Both the position numbers and the translations under genes were made by a program. The notes under the pieces are model-generated. The model did not search any database, had not been told where the DNA came from, and saw only the letters and a program-made list of their open reading frames with translations. A stretch of DNA of 64,000 nt, from contig NC_059408.1 of NCBI RefSeq assembly GCF_905220565.1, positions 7,936,508 through 8,000,507 on the forward strand, read 5' to 3'. This stretch comes from Melitaea cinxia. Its lineage: Eukaryota > Arthropoda > Insecta > Lepidoptera > Nymphalidae. Positions 32,243 to 45,627 of the stretch are shown here, in pieces (within the stretch, counting starts at the first letter, position 1; every line of letters starts with the position of its first letter).

Positions 32243-32540
32243 AACCCCTCTCTTCCCGTGGGTGTCGTAAGAGGCGACTAAGGTATAACACGGTTCCACT
32301 ACCACCTTGGAACTTAAAAAGTCGAACGACGGCGGGATAACATCCAACTGCTGGCTTTGAAATACACAGGCCGAAGATGTAGCAGCATCTTCGGTGCGAC
32401 AAAACCAGCCCAGTGGTCACCAACTCACCTGCCTAGCATGGCGACTGCGGGCAAAACACATGAACTCGCGCCATTTTTGGTGCGAGCTTGTAGAGGTTAT
32501 GTCCAGCAGTAAACTGCGATAGGCTGAAGTGAAGTATGAT
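32243..32540 (+). repeat. Repeat R3, right part, split by the AACC-flanked transposon
   Basis: Starts at AACCCCTCTCTTCCCGTGG and ends with TGCGATAGGCTGAAGTG. Its left part survives only as TATATAGCCAACC before 28793, on the far side of the 3450-bp transposon. Confidence 0.75.
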
Positions 32541-33058
32541 ATGGGTACCTACAACAAAATAAGACATAATACTTATTTATTTCAAAATTCACGAAATTGT
32601 TATATTATTTAGCTTCTAATATAAAATTAATACTGTATAGTTGTGAATGACATCGCAGTATGATGTTGATATTTAATGGCTGGATAGCCATTAAAATAAT
32701 TATATCATCAACCTGGCGGCTATTTGTAATTATAAATCATACGAACAAGTTTTGTATTAACTAATATTTTTCTTTAATTTTATTGTATGATATTATAATC
32801 TTATTTCACAAAAGGCGGAGTCAATACTCTAAAAGTATTATTATATTAGAAAAGAAGAACAGTTTCGTTGAAATATCTTAAATTCTGTACAAAATTTTAA
32901 TGGACGACCCACGCCAAAAAGTATTTTAAGCACAAATATTATGATATATGAAATATCTTAGTTAGGAGACCTCGACCTCGGTAAGCTCGATCATCTCAGG
33001 CTTTGTAGATGATGCAAATGCTTCGCTTTCTGAAACTTATGCGTTATTTTATTCAAAT

Positions 33059-33475
33059 ACTAGCTAACCCCGCAAACGTTTCTTTGTCATATATGTTATT
33101 AACCCGCTTAATCCCCCCCCCCCTTATAACTTAGGGGTATGAAAAATAGATGTTGGCAGATTCTCAGACCTATCCGATATGCCCACAAAATTTTATTAAA
33201 ATCGGTCCAGTCGTTTCGGAGAAGTTCAATGTTTAACACCATGACACAAGAATTTTATATATTAGACTAGCTGACCCCGCAAACGTTGTTTTGCCATATA
33301 TGTTATTAACCCACTTAATCCCCCCCCCCCCCTTATAACTTAGGGGTATGAAAAATAGATGTTGGCCGATTCTCAGACCTACCCGATATGCCCACAAAAT
33401 TTTATTAAAATCGGTCGAGCCGTTTCGGAGGAGTTCAATGTTTAACACCATGACACGAGAATTTTATATATAAGA
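33059..33475 (+). repeat. 207-bp tandem duplication
   Basis: Two head-to-tail units starting ACTAGCT(A/G)ACCCCGCAAACG at 33059 and 33266. They share GGGGTATGAAAAATAGATGT and AAATCGGTC(C/G)AG, and both end GAATTTTATATAT. They differ mainly in C-run length. The unit is itself an interspersed repeat type. Confidence 0.85.
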
Positions 33476-36400
33476 TTAATATGCTCGATATGATGTACAT
33501 AATGAATAATCTAAAATGTTAAAATGTTAAATCAGGATTATGGTCGCTCACTTTTGTCCTAATCTCCTCTTTGATGTTGTTTTATATTAAAATATCAGAC
33601 TTCAAACAGCGGCTGTTTAAATATATTTGGTTAATTTTTAATAAGAGATTATAGTGAAAGTACAACATAATATTTAGACTTAATAAATAGATAACTTCTG
33701 TTAATTGTTTTAGTAAAGAATTGTAATATTCTTTATTTATTACTTACTTAACTTTTACACTGTGCTCTCAGCTATTACTAAGTGAATTGTAATGATATAA
33801 TAATATTAGAATAAGTAAGAAAGAAGAGGTAAAATGAAAACTGGCACAGTAGATATAAAAAATAAATGTAGGTAGCACGATAATTTATCTAAGAATTTAA
33901 CCAAGACAGAGCAATGGTAAATGCGGCACTCTAAGAAAAGATATTAGGTATATGCTTCATTTACTTTATTTTTTCATTAGTTATAAAAGATATATTATTA
34001 CCTTGTTATTATTATGTAACTATAATGACGACTCGTATTAGCTAATAAGTATTTTCCAATGTAATTTATATTTCACCTACAGTAGTTTTAGGATTTTAGT
34101 AAGAGATTACGCTGAACAAATCTTTTAGTGCTTTTAATGCCTCTCTGTATAATTATAATAACTCTGTTCATATATGTACATAATATGAGTGCGATCGCAT
34201 AACACATCATCGTACACAGTTTCAAAATTTACTGAATATAAAAAAACTAAAAAAATATCCTTTAAATTACCGGCACAGCTTACCCAAATATATTTTAAAG
34301 GACTTCATCGAAACGTATTATTGTATGTAAATAAGTTATATATAAAAAAATCTTTAACGGATTATAATTTAAATTCTAAATTGTATAATTCTAAAGTTAA
34401 ATAACACATAACACAAATTCCTTATCAGAACAATGCAACATCAAGCTTTAGTCAACAGGCTCTTGACCGAGCATAAAATGTTTCCGAAGTCGAACAAAGA
34501 CATCAATCGGTTCACATTTCATCTCAAATTACACGTGTTTACTCACAAACGGACACGTTTAATGTTAAACTTTTGTTCGTTTTGTACGTAACTTCGTATA
34601 CGATATACGGGCTTTCCACGAACTAAGCCACGGGCTATCCCTAAATTTAAAGCATCTTAAACTTTGGAAATAAACTGTAGGAGTATTAAGCCATACGCTT
34701 TATAGAAATTACGTGTTGCTTCGCTTGCGTGGAATTTTTTTATTTTGTATGTAAACGTAATAAATAACATCAGCTATCTGTCAAAGTGAGTGAATTGATT
34801 TATATTAGTTATGTTTTTTCTTCGTTACGTCAGTCTTTATGTAGATAACTTTATACACATCACGACAAAACTACTGACTAAATTCGAGTCAAATAACATG
34901 ATTAAAAGTTCATATTGTTGTTATCATAAACAATAGATACTCTTTAAACCAAAATTTAGGATATTTCTAAATTGACAAAGAGGATTAAAATCGAAATGTG
35001 TAATTACTTTTAATTCATTAATTCATCGATCGATTAAATTATAATCTAAGATTGAAAATAATCAAATAAAGTACTTGAAACTCGGGATGTACATATATAC
35101 CCGTTTAACGTTTTAAGCGTACGGCTCTTTTAAAGCTGTTATACCTTCTTACGTTATCTAAAATACTTAATTAAGAAAAAGAATGACAATCTCAAACAAA
35201 GTTACGGGGTACAGTTAGTTTATTTATGTTTTATTGCTTGAGTAATGTTATCTAAAATTTAATATTTTAGCAAAACATTTTGAATGTTCAGTTACAAGTT
35301 TTACCCGGAAAGTAAGAAAGTAGTTTATGTTTGTTCGTTCTACGCTTTCCACAAAGGCACTTGATTGATTCAACACCGTCATGAATTTGTCGCGGAATCT
35401 CGGAAACTATTAACGAATGAAATTAATTTTTATCCGTAACAATTTTTTTTTTTTTCATCAAAATGAACATCGATAGATATTAATTCATTTTCACTGTTTT
35501 TGACAAATTGATTTAAACCCTTCTAATATTGTACAATTATAATTACTACCACTTAAGATAAGTGTGAATTTTTAAAGGTAACATGTATATTATTTATTAA
35601 ACATGTATATTATTTGATTTTTTTTTTCGAAATTGCGATTTAGTAGCACAGATAATTATCGTTGGACTTTGTGTATTAGTGATGTGAAATAGATCCGCCA
35701 ACCTAAAAGTGCCGCGAAGGGAATTTGAAGATCTTCGATGTCATTATAAACACTAAAATAAAGAACGATTTCAGTACGTTAACTATTTTCCTAGATCACA
35801 GCTCTATGGTAGATTAAACCTCAATTTTTCTTCTATCAAGGAGAAAAACTATTTTGCACTGTTGAATTAGAATTTTTTTTTTTTTTTTTATTCAAATCTG
35901 ATAGCATTTATTTGTTTTATGACATACTGTTTTATAATTACGTTACTTTGATGGGATAAATATTGACATGAATTTAATTTAATCTAAAAACAGACTCCAA
36001 AACATTTTCGATTTTATTTGATAAATTCAAATTTAGCTCTCCACTTAACTAACGCTACAATAATTAAAAACAAACTACGTAATTAAATGTTTATTCGATT
36101 TTCAAGCTCCGATAGTAACGTTCAATAGCACTTGAAGTTACCACATATTTCACTGCAATACAAAATGTTGAAAATAGTCGAAAAGCATCATCAATTTTGT
36201 ATTGTTGTTGGCTGTTACGTACACAAAATCGTATTAAACGTGGATGAACAGTAAATTCGTTATTTGTATTGAAAATTGTAAATTTATAAATCCAGTGAAC
36301 GTGCTCCACATTTTACTCACTTATTTCTTTATCCCGTAAGACTATTGGGATACAAAGTTGCCTAAGTACTAATCCGTGTAACATACGCACCAACTTGTAT

Positions 36401-36889
36401 CGTACACAATTTAATAAAGATTTAAGCGTGAAATGTTACAAGCAATTCAACCACAAAAACTTTTTTATTTATATACGGATTATAAAATATATTATATTCT
36501 TGTATTTAAAGTTTGCTAGACTTTCCTCGTTATGAAACAATGCCGATTACCAAACTTTCTAAAGGATACTCCTAAATTATACAAATATCGAGAAAACTTT
36601 CTCTATCCAACATTTGGTATTAAATTTTCTAAATCGCAATTTAGTAACGTTGGAACTGATATTTTTTATCTTTGTCAAAGCCTGAAAATTCCAGGACATA
36701 CGCCTACTCCTGAACGAAAGTTAATGTTTGAAAGTTAATTATTCAAAATGGTCTCGAAAATACTTGCATAAAATACTAGTTGTGCTATTTGATTACTATC
36801 AACGTTTTGGTTGTATACATGATATTTCACAGGTTAATTTTTGACTACATGTTTGCAAAATGAAATTTTACATAATTGGTTTATTACTG
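33476..36889. other. Long AT-rich stretch, no gene supported
   Basis: Open frames of about 70 codons (34189, 36091, 36532) show no motif. A GCTTCGCTTGCGTGGAA repeat scrap is at 34721-34737. Confidence 0.45.
35795..35850 (+). repeat. Possible remnant of SINE family A tail
   Basis: TATGGTAGATTAAACCTC followed by TCTTCTATCAAGGAG resembles the GTGGATTAAGCTC...CTTCTCCTACATGG block of the SINE tails. This is weak and could be chance. Confidence 0.25.
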
Positions 36890-37165
36890 ACTAGCTGTGC
36901 TCGCGACTTCGTCCGCGTGGAACTTTACATGTTTAACGTGATTTTTTAAATTGGCATAACCTTTTTATTTATGAACCGATTGATACGAAAGAAACGCTAA
37001 ATTTTAAGCTAAGCTTGCCATCAAATAAGCCGTTTCGATTAGCGTGCACAAAAAAACAGACAAACAGTCAAAAATTCTGACAATCATTGTTTTGGGTGCT
37101 ATTTGCGTTGATAGAGGTCCCAATAATATTTTTTCTCATATATCTTAAATGTACAGATAGCGAGC
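36890..37165 (+). repeat. Interspersed repeat starting ACTAGCTGTGCTCGCGACTT
   Basis: CGCGACTTCGTCCGCGTGGA is a very common motif of lepidopteran non-coding repeats. It is followed by GAACCGATTGATACGAAAG and a long AT-rich tail. Non-coding. Confidence 0.6.
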
Positions 37166-39556
37166 CGTTACATTTTTATTATATGTATGTGATTATGATA
37201 TAATGTAGAATGTAACAATTCTTGTATCAAGTTTGACTAAAATTTTATATATTACAATGTTATCTTACTCAAAGTAATTTTTCATTCTCATGTTGAAATA
37301 CAATACTCTTACAGTTTAGAAAAGGTTTTTTCAGGAATTAATTCGCGAATATTCCATGAAACACCGAAAGAAAGTTTACAATTGAAATAGAAGGGAAAAC
37401 GGAAATCGTCACGATTTCAATGGATTTTAACATTTGATCCCGCGTTTAATTTCGTCTGTAGATAACCAATTGGCTAAGCGTTTGCTGAGGTCAGGTGACA
37501 GATTGACACTGTACGTTCTATGTAGGTAAGTTTTTATTTCTACATCATTTTAATCCTGTTTTCCTCGTCGGATGAAATAAATATAAAACATAGAATTCCT
37601 CAACATTTCATTACGATTTGTATGACGGCTCCTACTTTTTCTGTTTATATTGTAGATAGCTACGCAAAAAATGTCAATTAAATTAATAGTTAAATTTGTT
37701 TCATACCTAGCATTAAAATCAAATTAATATACCTGTATAAGGGTTAGTAATGTATATTCTACTTTGATATGCCATCTCCCAATGAAAACAGATGGTGTGA
37801 ATTAGTGGCAGTAACAACATAAAAAAACTATAAAAACAGCGATAGCAACAGTTCAAGTCAGTTCGAATAAACCAACAATTAATCAAATGGAATTAACAGA
37901 ACTGTAACACAATCAGTAATTAATAGCCCGTATTTATCGATATCAACATAAACAGTAACTATAATATCGAGCAGCAACTCGGAATAAAATACCTTTGAGC
38001 CGTAGACCTCCAGGTGTGAGTGCATAAATATACTACACAGGCGACCCGCTGGCATGCTCATGCCTGCTGTCATATTAACTGTTACTTTAAATTACTGCTA
38101 CGAAATTGATCGACCTCACGTACTTATTGTCTCAAATACGGACAAACAAAGAACAGCTCTATTCACATTATTTTAAATCTGAAATTCTATTAATATCACG
38201 AAGGCTCTTGTTACGATTAAATGTCCTAAGGTATCAAGCGATGTACTGGAGCTCGCACATTGATTTCGGCTCATTCGAAAAGATATATTTTTTGTCCATT
38301 TGTTTGTTTTATTAATATTTTATCCGGTGTGATGGAACGCACGCATTTGTCAGCTCGTGAAATATAGCTCCGTCCAGTTCGGTTTAAATAATTAGTACCC
38401 TTGTATGTATGGTAATGAAGAATTAATGTGATTAGTTTTTTGTTTGAAAATTATTTTAGAATTTTTTAAACATACAATAGTTTGACAAAATGAAATATTA
38501 TTATATTCATAATCTTAAAAATTCCTAGTATGATAAAATTCAACAAGAGTCATTAATCATTTTAACAGAAAACCGTTATCGGAGAAAATGGAAAGTTTAT
38601 AATAAAGTTTTTACGATAATTTCAGATAAAAAAAGATGTCAGTTTAAACATTAGCGAATGGTTCTTTACATGTTAGAATTTCGAACCAGGCTTAGTGGGA
38701 AGATCATTTGCAGCATAAAATGAAAATCTTATATAAAAACATTTTTAAACTGTAAAAAAAAAACAAGACGATGCTTAACCCTTTAACTTTTCGACCTTGT
38801 GTACATCAATTTAAAAGGATATTCTTCCCACATATGTATAAAGAATATGAAAATTCGTAACATATCTGTCACGTCACTCACGTCTAACATATTTATCTTC
38901 CCAAATCGATATCATAACGCAAACGCAGCGTGTCAAATGCGATTCTGAACCGGTTCGTTGGGACGTTCGCTAACTACTCATAATGGGCAACCGTCATTAA
39001 ATGTGTTAACCCTAGTGTCTCTTGTTATACGAATAGAAAATATGCAAGTCACCTTACTCTTTGACTTATTTAGCCTTTCGTCAAATTTATTTTTCACTCC
39101 TTCAATTTTTAAAAGACCGATTGGTAACTACATGATCTGTTTGTTGATTTTGCTTAATATCTCGAGAAGGTGAAATCGTTTTATTGTAGGATATGCAATT
39201 CTCTTTACAACAGAACAACAAATACTATTGTAGGGGTATGTGCATATGTTACCGCTTTGCAAACAAGTCTAACTTTTACGAGGAAAGGTTACTCCTCAAA
39301 AAGTATTTAGAGAAATCACACAGACAGTCATTGCCAAACATACAAAGTCAATCTCAGTATTTTTCTTTATCGCCGAGATGCATTTTAAGGATAAATTTTG
39401 TCCTCTAAAATTCAATGCACGAATTTGAAGTTACGACCATCTAATATAGATTCACATGTTCTTTCCACTGAGCCATCTTGACTTTATTATTATCTGTCAT
39501 AACCTCTTAAGACCTAAGGACCTATTTATCATATCCCTGTGAAAATAAAACATATA
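37166..39556. other. Intergenic, no gene supported
   Basis: A minus-strand frame at 37879-38073 starts MTAGMSMPAGRLCSIF and could be a first exon with a donor GTATTT after its 27th codon, but nothing confirms it. Confidence 0.4.
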
Positions 39557-40102
39557 TGGTAAAACCGGGAGAAATGCCGCAGTGGGATAGATACCTCATG
39601 TTCTAAAAACCTAACATCCCGAACTCACAAATAAAAATTAATCGCATAAGTAGGAGCCGAAGACACCCCGTACCTCAGATATCCACAGATATTCGTGTGG
39701 CAAGGACGCGTTTGGATCGTGTATGTAATTTTCTCCGTGGCGAAATTTACAAACACGTCAAAGTTTTAAAGGTTAGTATTTAAGGTTGTATAATTTTATA
39801 AATTGTAATAAATTCCGTTATATTTTTTATCACGTCTATATACTGGGTCATTGAGTCTGCATATAGTTGTAAATAGATGCTATTTTGTTTATAATTTATT
39901 TAAAAAATACGTGGGCATCTATCCCAATCACAAAGGATAGTTGCCCTGATTTTTTGAGGTATAGGTGCCCTTAGGGGCACATCTATCCCTTCATTCACCA
40001 TATACAGAGTAAGTTTATATGTATAATTTTTCTTGTGTCTGTTATATTTTTTATATATTTAGATATATTTATGTTTGGATGTTTACTGGTTCTAGCAGAA
40101 CT

Positions 40103-40200
40103 ATGCCACGAAAATATAAAAGAAAGGAAAAAATGCGAGCTCGAGTATATTCTTGGACTATAGAAAACCTATAGTCAGCTTTCGATGAGAAAGTATGATT
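40103..40200 (+). pseudogene. Relic of pogo/Tigger transposase N-terminus (psq-type HTH)
   Basis: ATG 40103 opens MPRKYKRKEKMRARVYSWT, followed by a stop at 40172-40174 and residues resembling SAFDE. The MPRKYKRK...W(T) pattern is the usual opening of pogo/Tigger transposases before their psq DNA-binding helix-turn-helix. Nothing of the DDE catalytic domain remains. Confidence 0.6.
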
Positions 40201-40291
40201 GTGCAATGTGAATGTTGACACTTGATATGAATATTTTAGACCAACAATTAAGAATTTTTACTTTGTTGAATAATTCCTTGTAAAATTTAAT

Positions 40292-40293
<2 letters not shown>

Positions 40294-40367
<74 letters not shown>
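40294..40367 (+). repeat. 74-bp perfect AT microsatellite
   Basis: Uninterrupted AT dinucleotides inside the pogo-like element. Confidence 0.95.
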
Positions 40368-40370
<3 letters not shown>

Positions 40371-40786
40371 ATCTGTGTGATATAAAAATTATATTCTAAT
40401 TATAACAATTAAAAGATATAAAAAAACACAAAAAATTTTTCATTGCTATGGCCCATGTTTCTTGGAGACAATCGATGTTTTAGGAGTAGCCTAACCTAAC
40501 ATTTGGTTTTTAGTTTTTCGTTTACACGGTTTAAAGGACATCTATCCTACTCACTATTTTCATGGTGAGGTAACTATCCATATAGGTAGGCATCTATCCT
40601 CAAAAAAAAGGGTTCACGAAAAGCTAATTTCTGCTTAATCTGCATTGGCTAGGTTGAAAAAAAATAGTCATAATTCAACATAAAGGATTGAGCTAGTTAC
40701 ATTAATAAAAATCATATTTTTAAAATTAGGTGGTTATTTCAAAAAGTGAGGCATCTATCCCGGTTTTACCCTAATCCTCTTCTATA

Positions 40787-40932
40787 CATGTTACAGCTAT
40801 GGATTGTACCTGTTGTGCTGGCGGTTGTGGGTTCGATCCCCGCACATGACAAACATTTGTATTGGCTATACAGGTGTTTGCCGTGGTCTGGGTGTTTGTG
40901 CAGTCCGGCTCCTCACCGAAAACTGTATATAA
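40787..40932 (+). mobile_element. SINE family A, 5' portion
   Basis: Begins within the tRNA-like head (TTACAGCTATGGATTGTACC), has B box GGTTCGATCCC and the TTGCCGTGGTCTGGGTG block, and stops at GCAGTCCGGCTCC. It lies 14 bases beyond the right end of the pogo-like element. Confidence 0.7.
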
Positions 40933-41076
40933 AAACTGTAAAATGACGACATTGCTTCTTATTTTCATATTATGATGCAGTGTCTAAAAACCAATCTATA
41001 GAAGAATTGACCTATTGAATACGAAGGCTGAAAAATTCTTTAATTTTTTACAATAAATATAAAAAAAGATTTTATT

Positions 41077-41220
41077 AATAATAATAATAAATACTCTTTA
41101 TTGTACACTACAAAGAAACGTTACAAAAAAGTAATATATAAGAAGAAAAATGTGTAAAGGCGGTCTTATCGCTATGGGCGATTTCTTCCAGACAACCTTA
41201 GGGTATAGGAGAGAGCGTAT
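41077..41220 (-). repeat. LINE 3' tail, inverted
   Basis: Read on the minus strand: CCTAAGGTTGTCTGGAAGAA, GCGATAAGACCGCCTTTACAC, then TTTGTAGTGTACAATAAAGAG and an ATT-rich end. Same tail type as at 8658-9230. Confidence 0.65.
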
Positions 41221-41722
41221 AAAATGAGAAGCGGTAGGGAAGTGTACAAATAGTTGATAAGGAATTGACATGCAGCTTACAAGCTATATGATATAAAAAT
41301 AAGTAAATATACTACATATAATACATACATACACATATACAGATATACATATACCCATAACATATACGCTACATATACATTACTTCACACATATATCATA
41401 ATTGTATACTACATGCCTAAATAAAAACTACGTAATATATTGCGGAGTAATTATTATCTTTGAGCTAGTAACTCAATTGTTAACTATATTAAAACTAAAT
41501 TATAAATTGTATTTTTATAAGTGGTAAAATTAATAATTTACTATCTCATAAATACAACTTCGAGGCCTACACTTTTAGATATTCGAAAATATTCAAAATA
41601 GTTTAAGTGAAGAGTGCCTTTAATCACTTACGTAACAACATAATTACTAACGTTCAGTTGTGTGTGTTGTTGAAGCTGCAAGCAGATCTAGTAAGTATAT
41701 ACCTAATCTCATTCATTCCTTC

Positions 41723-41810
41723 AGATTAATGGCTTCCAACAGTGCCAAATTAACACAGATGATTTCACCAATGTCATGTAGAATGGAGAAGATACGAAGG
41801 AGATTAATGT
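41723..41810 (+). repeat. Repeat pair member (GATTAATGGCTTCCAAC)
   Basis: CACAGATGATTTCACCAATG and TAGAATGGAGAAGATACGAA match 51835-51918 at roughly 80-85 percent by eye. Probably a LINE tail. Confidence 0.5.
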
Positions 41811-42354
41811 ATGTATGTCTCTAGACCACCAGATCATGTGTATCTCTAGTTGTGCATAAAGAACAAATGTTTAAAAAATCTTTCAAGTGATAATAATGAT
41901 ATCTGAAATAAATATTTAACGTCTGTAGCAATGAAATAAAATAGATGTGATATTTTATGTGCGTCGAGCGTTAAAATATTAATATTAATATATTCAATAT
42001 AATTATCGTTAACAATACTAATAACTTTTATTTTGCATGCATAATTTCATTTCATATGTGTCTATATTAATACAAATGTTATACAAAATAAAGATAAATG
42101 CTGGTTTTTATACGGATAAATTCTAAATCTAGTTAACTAATTATAATGATACTTTTTGCATTAGGAAGTTTCTATGAAACATGACAGTGACACTATGTGT
42201 ACAGAAACAAATGCTCACAAAATGCTATGCAGAGGGTGTAAATCTTGTATCAAACGTTTAAATACCACAGTACCTAGGTATAAAAAAATACTATATAAGA
42301 CAAAAGTATATACAGCAATTTATTAATGCTTTATTACACAAATACTAATCTACT
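41811..42354. other. AT-rich DNA, nothing recognised
   Basis: No supported feature. Confidence 0.45.
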
Positions 42355-42787
42355 ATAATTGTGTTTGCTGGCAAACAAAAAAAAACCAACTTCAATTACA
42401 TCGACAAGTAATATACGTAGGTAGACGAAAACATAGTCAAGTAAATACGCGTTATCAAAAATTACTCCAAAAATTGTAATCAGATCTCGATGAAATTTAA
42501 ATGTGATCACATGATAAACATCAGCTTTCGATTAAATTAAAAATCACCAAAATCGGTACACCCAGTAAAAAGTTAGGCGGATTTTCTAGGTTTTCCCTCG
42601 TTTCTCTGGGAACCCATCATCAGATCCTGGTTTCCTTATCATGGTATTACACTTGGGATATCTCCTTTCTAACAGAAAAATAATTATCAAAATCGATTAA
42701 TAAACGACGAAGTTATCCCTGAACATAAATATATATATATATACGGTCGAATTGAGTAACCTCCTCCTTTTTTGTAGTCGGTTAAAA
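42355..42787 (+). repeat. Repeat R4
   Basis: Runs from ATTGTGTTTGCTGGCAAAC to CCTCCTTTTTTGTAGTCGG with all internal blocks, including TCATCAGATCCTGGTTTCC. Confidence 0.75.
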
Positions 42788-44999
42788 AAGCATTAGGTCC
42801 CTATCAGCCAACTTTAGGGTGTACACTAGCAAAATTTTGTTCGTGTGCTAAATCAAAAACTGAACAACTTAATTTTAATAAAAGACAAAGGAAAGTAATA
42901 ATTTAAGTAAGAGCCATAAAGTTACACAAACAAATTGTTTTGTTTCATAAAAAATATTTTGTGGCTAAAACTTTATTCACGAATGGATTAAACGCTCAAA
43001 GTAGTACGATTAGACGTTTAGTTACAATCGCCCCTTATCCCACTTCCCGATTATGAGATATGACACTAAAGTCGGTGCCTGTGAAGTATTTTTAGAGATG
43101 CGTGGTCGAGACTGGGTTCTTGCCATAAAGATACCTTCAACACCTTGTAAAAACTCATTTCTCGAAACCGTTAACAATTTAAATTAAAATGTAAAAATAT
43201 TGGGTATGTATGTTTTGTTATTAACTCATTGAACCTGTAACTTTGTATTCCTTAAATAAATAAAAAAACTTTCAAAAGATAAGATTATGACATACTCGTA
43301 TAAAACAGTCCTAGCATTTGGTACTAAGATACACTTAAATTATAACTATGCATAGAATGTTTATGAAAAAAAAAAAAAAAAACTTCTAGTATTATATTTT
43401 ATAAATGTTTTAATTAAGATACAACGTCGGTTCTGTTCTTTACTAGTTTATATTTAAAACAATGCATAATATAAAATGATATAATACTTAGGTATTGTAA
43501 AAACTTTATGCTTTACAAAGTATAACAACTTTAGTATTATTTATAAAGTGTAAATCATTCAAAGAATATTCAAAAACGTATTCTTGAAACAGTAACATAT
43601 ACAAAGTGGTATACGACTAAGTTTTATCGGCGTATTGTTGCCATCACAGTGTTGCTTTCACGCGAACAGTACCTCATAACGTTTTGAGAAATCGCTTCGA
43701 AATTTGTTTCACCTATTCGCGACTTACTTTAGCCAAGTTTTTAAGGACACATCGTCATGTCAGACCACCTGGCCATGGTATAAACATGCTGATATATTAG
43801 GGTTACGCATCGAAAACTTTTATGGCTTCAATCTTGTCTTGAGCCTCTGTTCCTAATCAGGGATGAGTTATGCTTCCTTTGCTCTAAAAAGTAATATTTC
43901 TCTGATATTATCATTGATCTATTTTTTATAGATCAATGAATATTATACTGCTATTGCAATGGTGTGAAAAATAGCTTTGAAAATGTTAACGCAGTATGTA
44001 ATAGCTTGAGATATTTGTAAGAATAATGCGGTAAAACTACAATGCAATATTTATTTATTCAGATGTTGGAATATTGTGACGCAAATTAATCTTTAAGAAG
44101 TTAAAATAGCAAATGAATTTCTCAATCGATATGCCCTATTTAGCTAGGATATACGAAATTAAGTTTTTTATCGAGATCTTCGTAAATCGCAGAACAGATT
44201 GTGCCGTCGACCGCAACCGTCATTTGAAAAAAACTTGACGATAATGTTACAATAAATCGAAAATTCTATTTACATTTTCCCACGATTTAAATCTAATTTA
44301 AAATAAATTAATTATTGTACCAATCTACTTCATTTTTCTTTTACTTGTAAGATATATAAATAATATTTTCGGTAACACTGGACAATTTAATTATTAATTA
44401 AATATACAAGTGTTTCAGACGGAGCTTTATTTGTTTAACTCGCTATGAAATTACAGATTTTTTAAGGAGATATTATATTTTATCCTAGATTATATTAAAA
44501 AAGAAAAAACAAGTGGCTCATAATTTCACGGCTTCAAAAAATAAAAGCCTCATTTTTGACCAATGACTGATCGATCGAAAGGTAACATCTGCTGAAAATT
44601 ACTTTAAAACATACAAAAAATCCCTCACATTTACTCAAATAGAACTTTTCATTCAACACGATAACAAAAGCTTCTCCTTCATTGGTATACTGACGGTTGA
44701 TTACGACTAGTACGGTTAGCATTAACCTAGGTATTAAAAACTACCTTTATTTTATTTTTTACTTTTAAATATCCTAATAATGTTCTATAAAGTAGTTAGT
44801 AGTTTAGGATCAAATTGGGTTGATAAAACAAATGATACTTAAGAAAAATAAAAATATATGTAAACCGAATTTTGATTCACAATGTTTACCTCTTTTGCCA
44901 CAAGTAGTATATATTGGTAAATTATTTTTACTTTCTATCGTCCAACAAAACCTCGCGTAAAATTTAATAAAAATGTAATATTTAATGCAATAAAAGTCA
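42788..44999. other. AT-rich DNA, nothing recognised
   Basis: Includes a 16-17 base A run (43366-43382) and a small hairpin TAGATCAATGA...TCATTGATCTA near 43912-43938. Confidence 0.45.
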
Positions 45000-45130
45000 C
45001 TCGTTGTGCACACAGTACACGCCGCGCAACTAGTTAATTTCCTTTGTGACAAAGGCCGGACCGCGGGGATGTATGCGTGAAAATCGCGATACGTCACGGT
45101 GTTCCCGACGGGTGCAGCCGCCCTTCTATG
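45000..45130. other. GC-rich patch of unknown nature
   Basis: ACGCCGCGCAACTAGTTAAT, GGCCGGACCGCGGGGATG and TTCCCGACGGGTGCAGCC stand out from the AT-rich context. No frame, SINE box or inverted end was recognised. It may be the start of an unknown repeat. Confidence 0.4.
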
Positions 45131-45261
45131 AGACGTGGCTCATATATATATAAAAGAATGTAGAATATAATATTTTATACTGAAACTTTTATTTTGTATC
45201 CGATAAAAAAAAGAAATTTAAATTATAGACACAGTAATGTTGATATAGTGGGTCAGTGGTC

Positions 45262-45362
45262 ATCGCCAACCCGCATTGGAGCAGCGTGATGGATTAAGCT
45301 TTGATCCTTCTCCTACATGGCGAAAGAGGCCTATGCCCAGCAGTGGGATACTAAAGGCGCGA
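45262..45362 (+). mobile_element. SINE family A, 3' portion only
   Basis: Holds CAACCCGCATTGGAGCAGCG, GATCCTTCTCCTACATGG and GCCCAGCAGTGGGATAC. No tRNA-like head is present, so this is a 5'-truncated or broken copy. Confidence 0.7.
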
Positions 45363-45627
45363 ATAGCGTAATATGTTTGTGGTGTACAATAAAAAACAAA
45401 ATAGAGTAAATAACTACGAAAATAAAATAAAAATACGTACAAAAATATGAGCAGCTTCTGTGAACTTTTGTAATTAATGTTGATATACTTTTTTTATTTT
45501 TAGACAACAAACCTTTTAATTTAACGTAAGATTAAAAATTCTAAAATTTAAATTATGACTTTTACTAATCGACTTAATAAAACTCATTAGAATAATTTTA
45601 ATAACCAAAAATTTAATTTCTTATTGA

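Larger units (their letters stand above)
39557..40771 (+). mobile_element. Non-autonomous pogo-like DNA transposon, 1215 bp
   Basis: Left end TGGTAAAACCGGGA and the inverse of the right end GGGTAAAACCGGGATAG are inverted repeats, flanked by TA (39555-39556 and 40772-40773), the duplication used by the Tc1/mariner/pogo group. The ends and interior carry GGCATCTATCC-like boxes in both orientations (39585, 39914, 39977, 40549, 40590, 40750). The middle holds a relic of a pogo/Tigger transposase start (40103) and a long AT microsatellite (40294-40367). Confidence 0.75.

Noticed and set aside
40294..40367. Replication origin or matrix attachment site
   Set aside because: A perfect AT dinucleotide run is adequately explained as a microsatellite.
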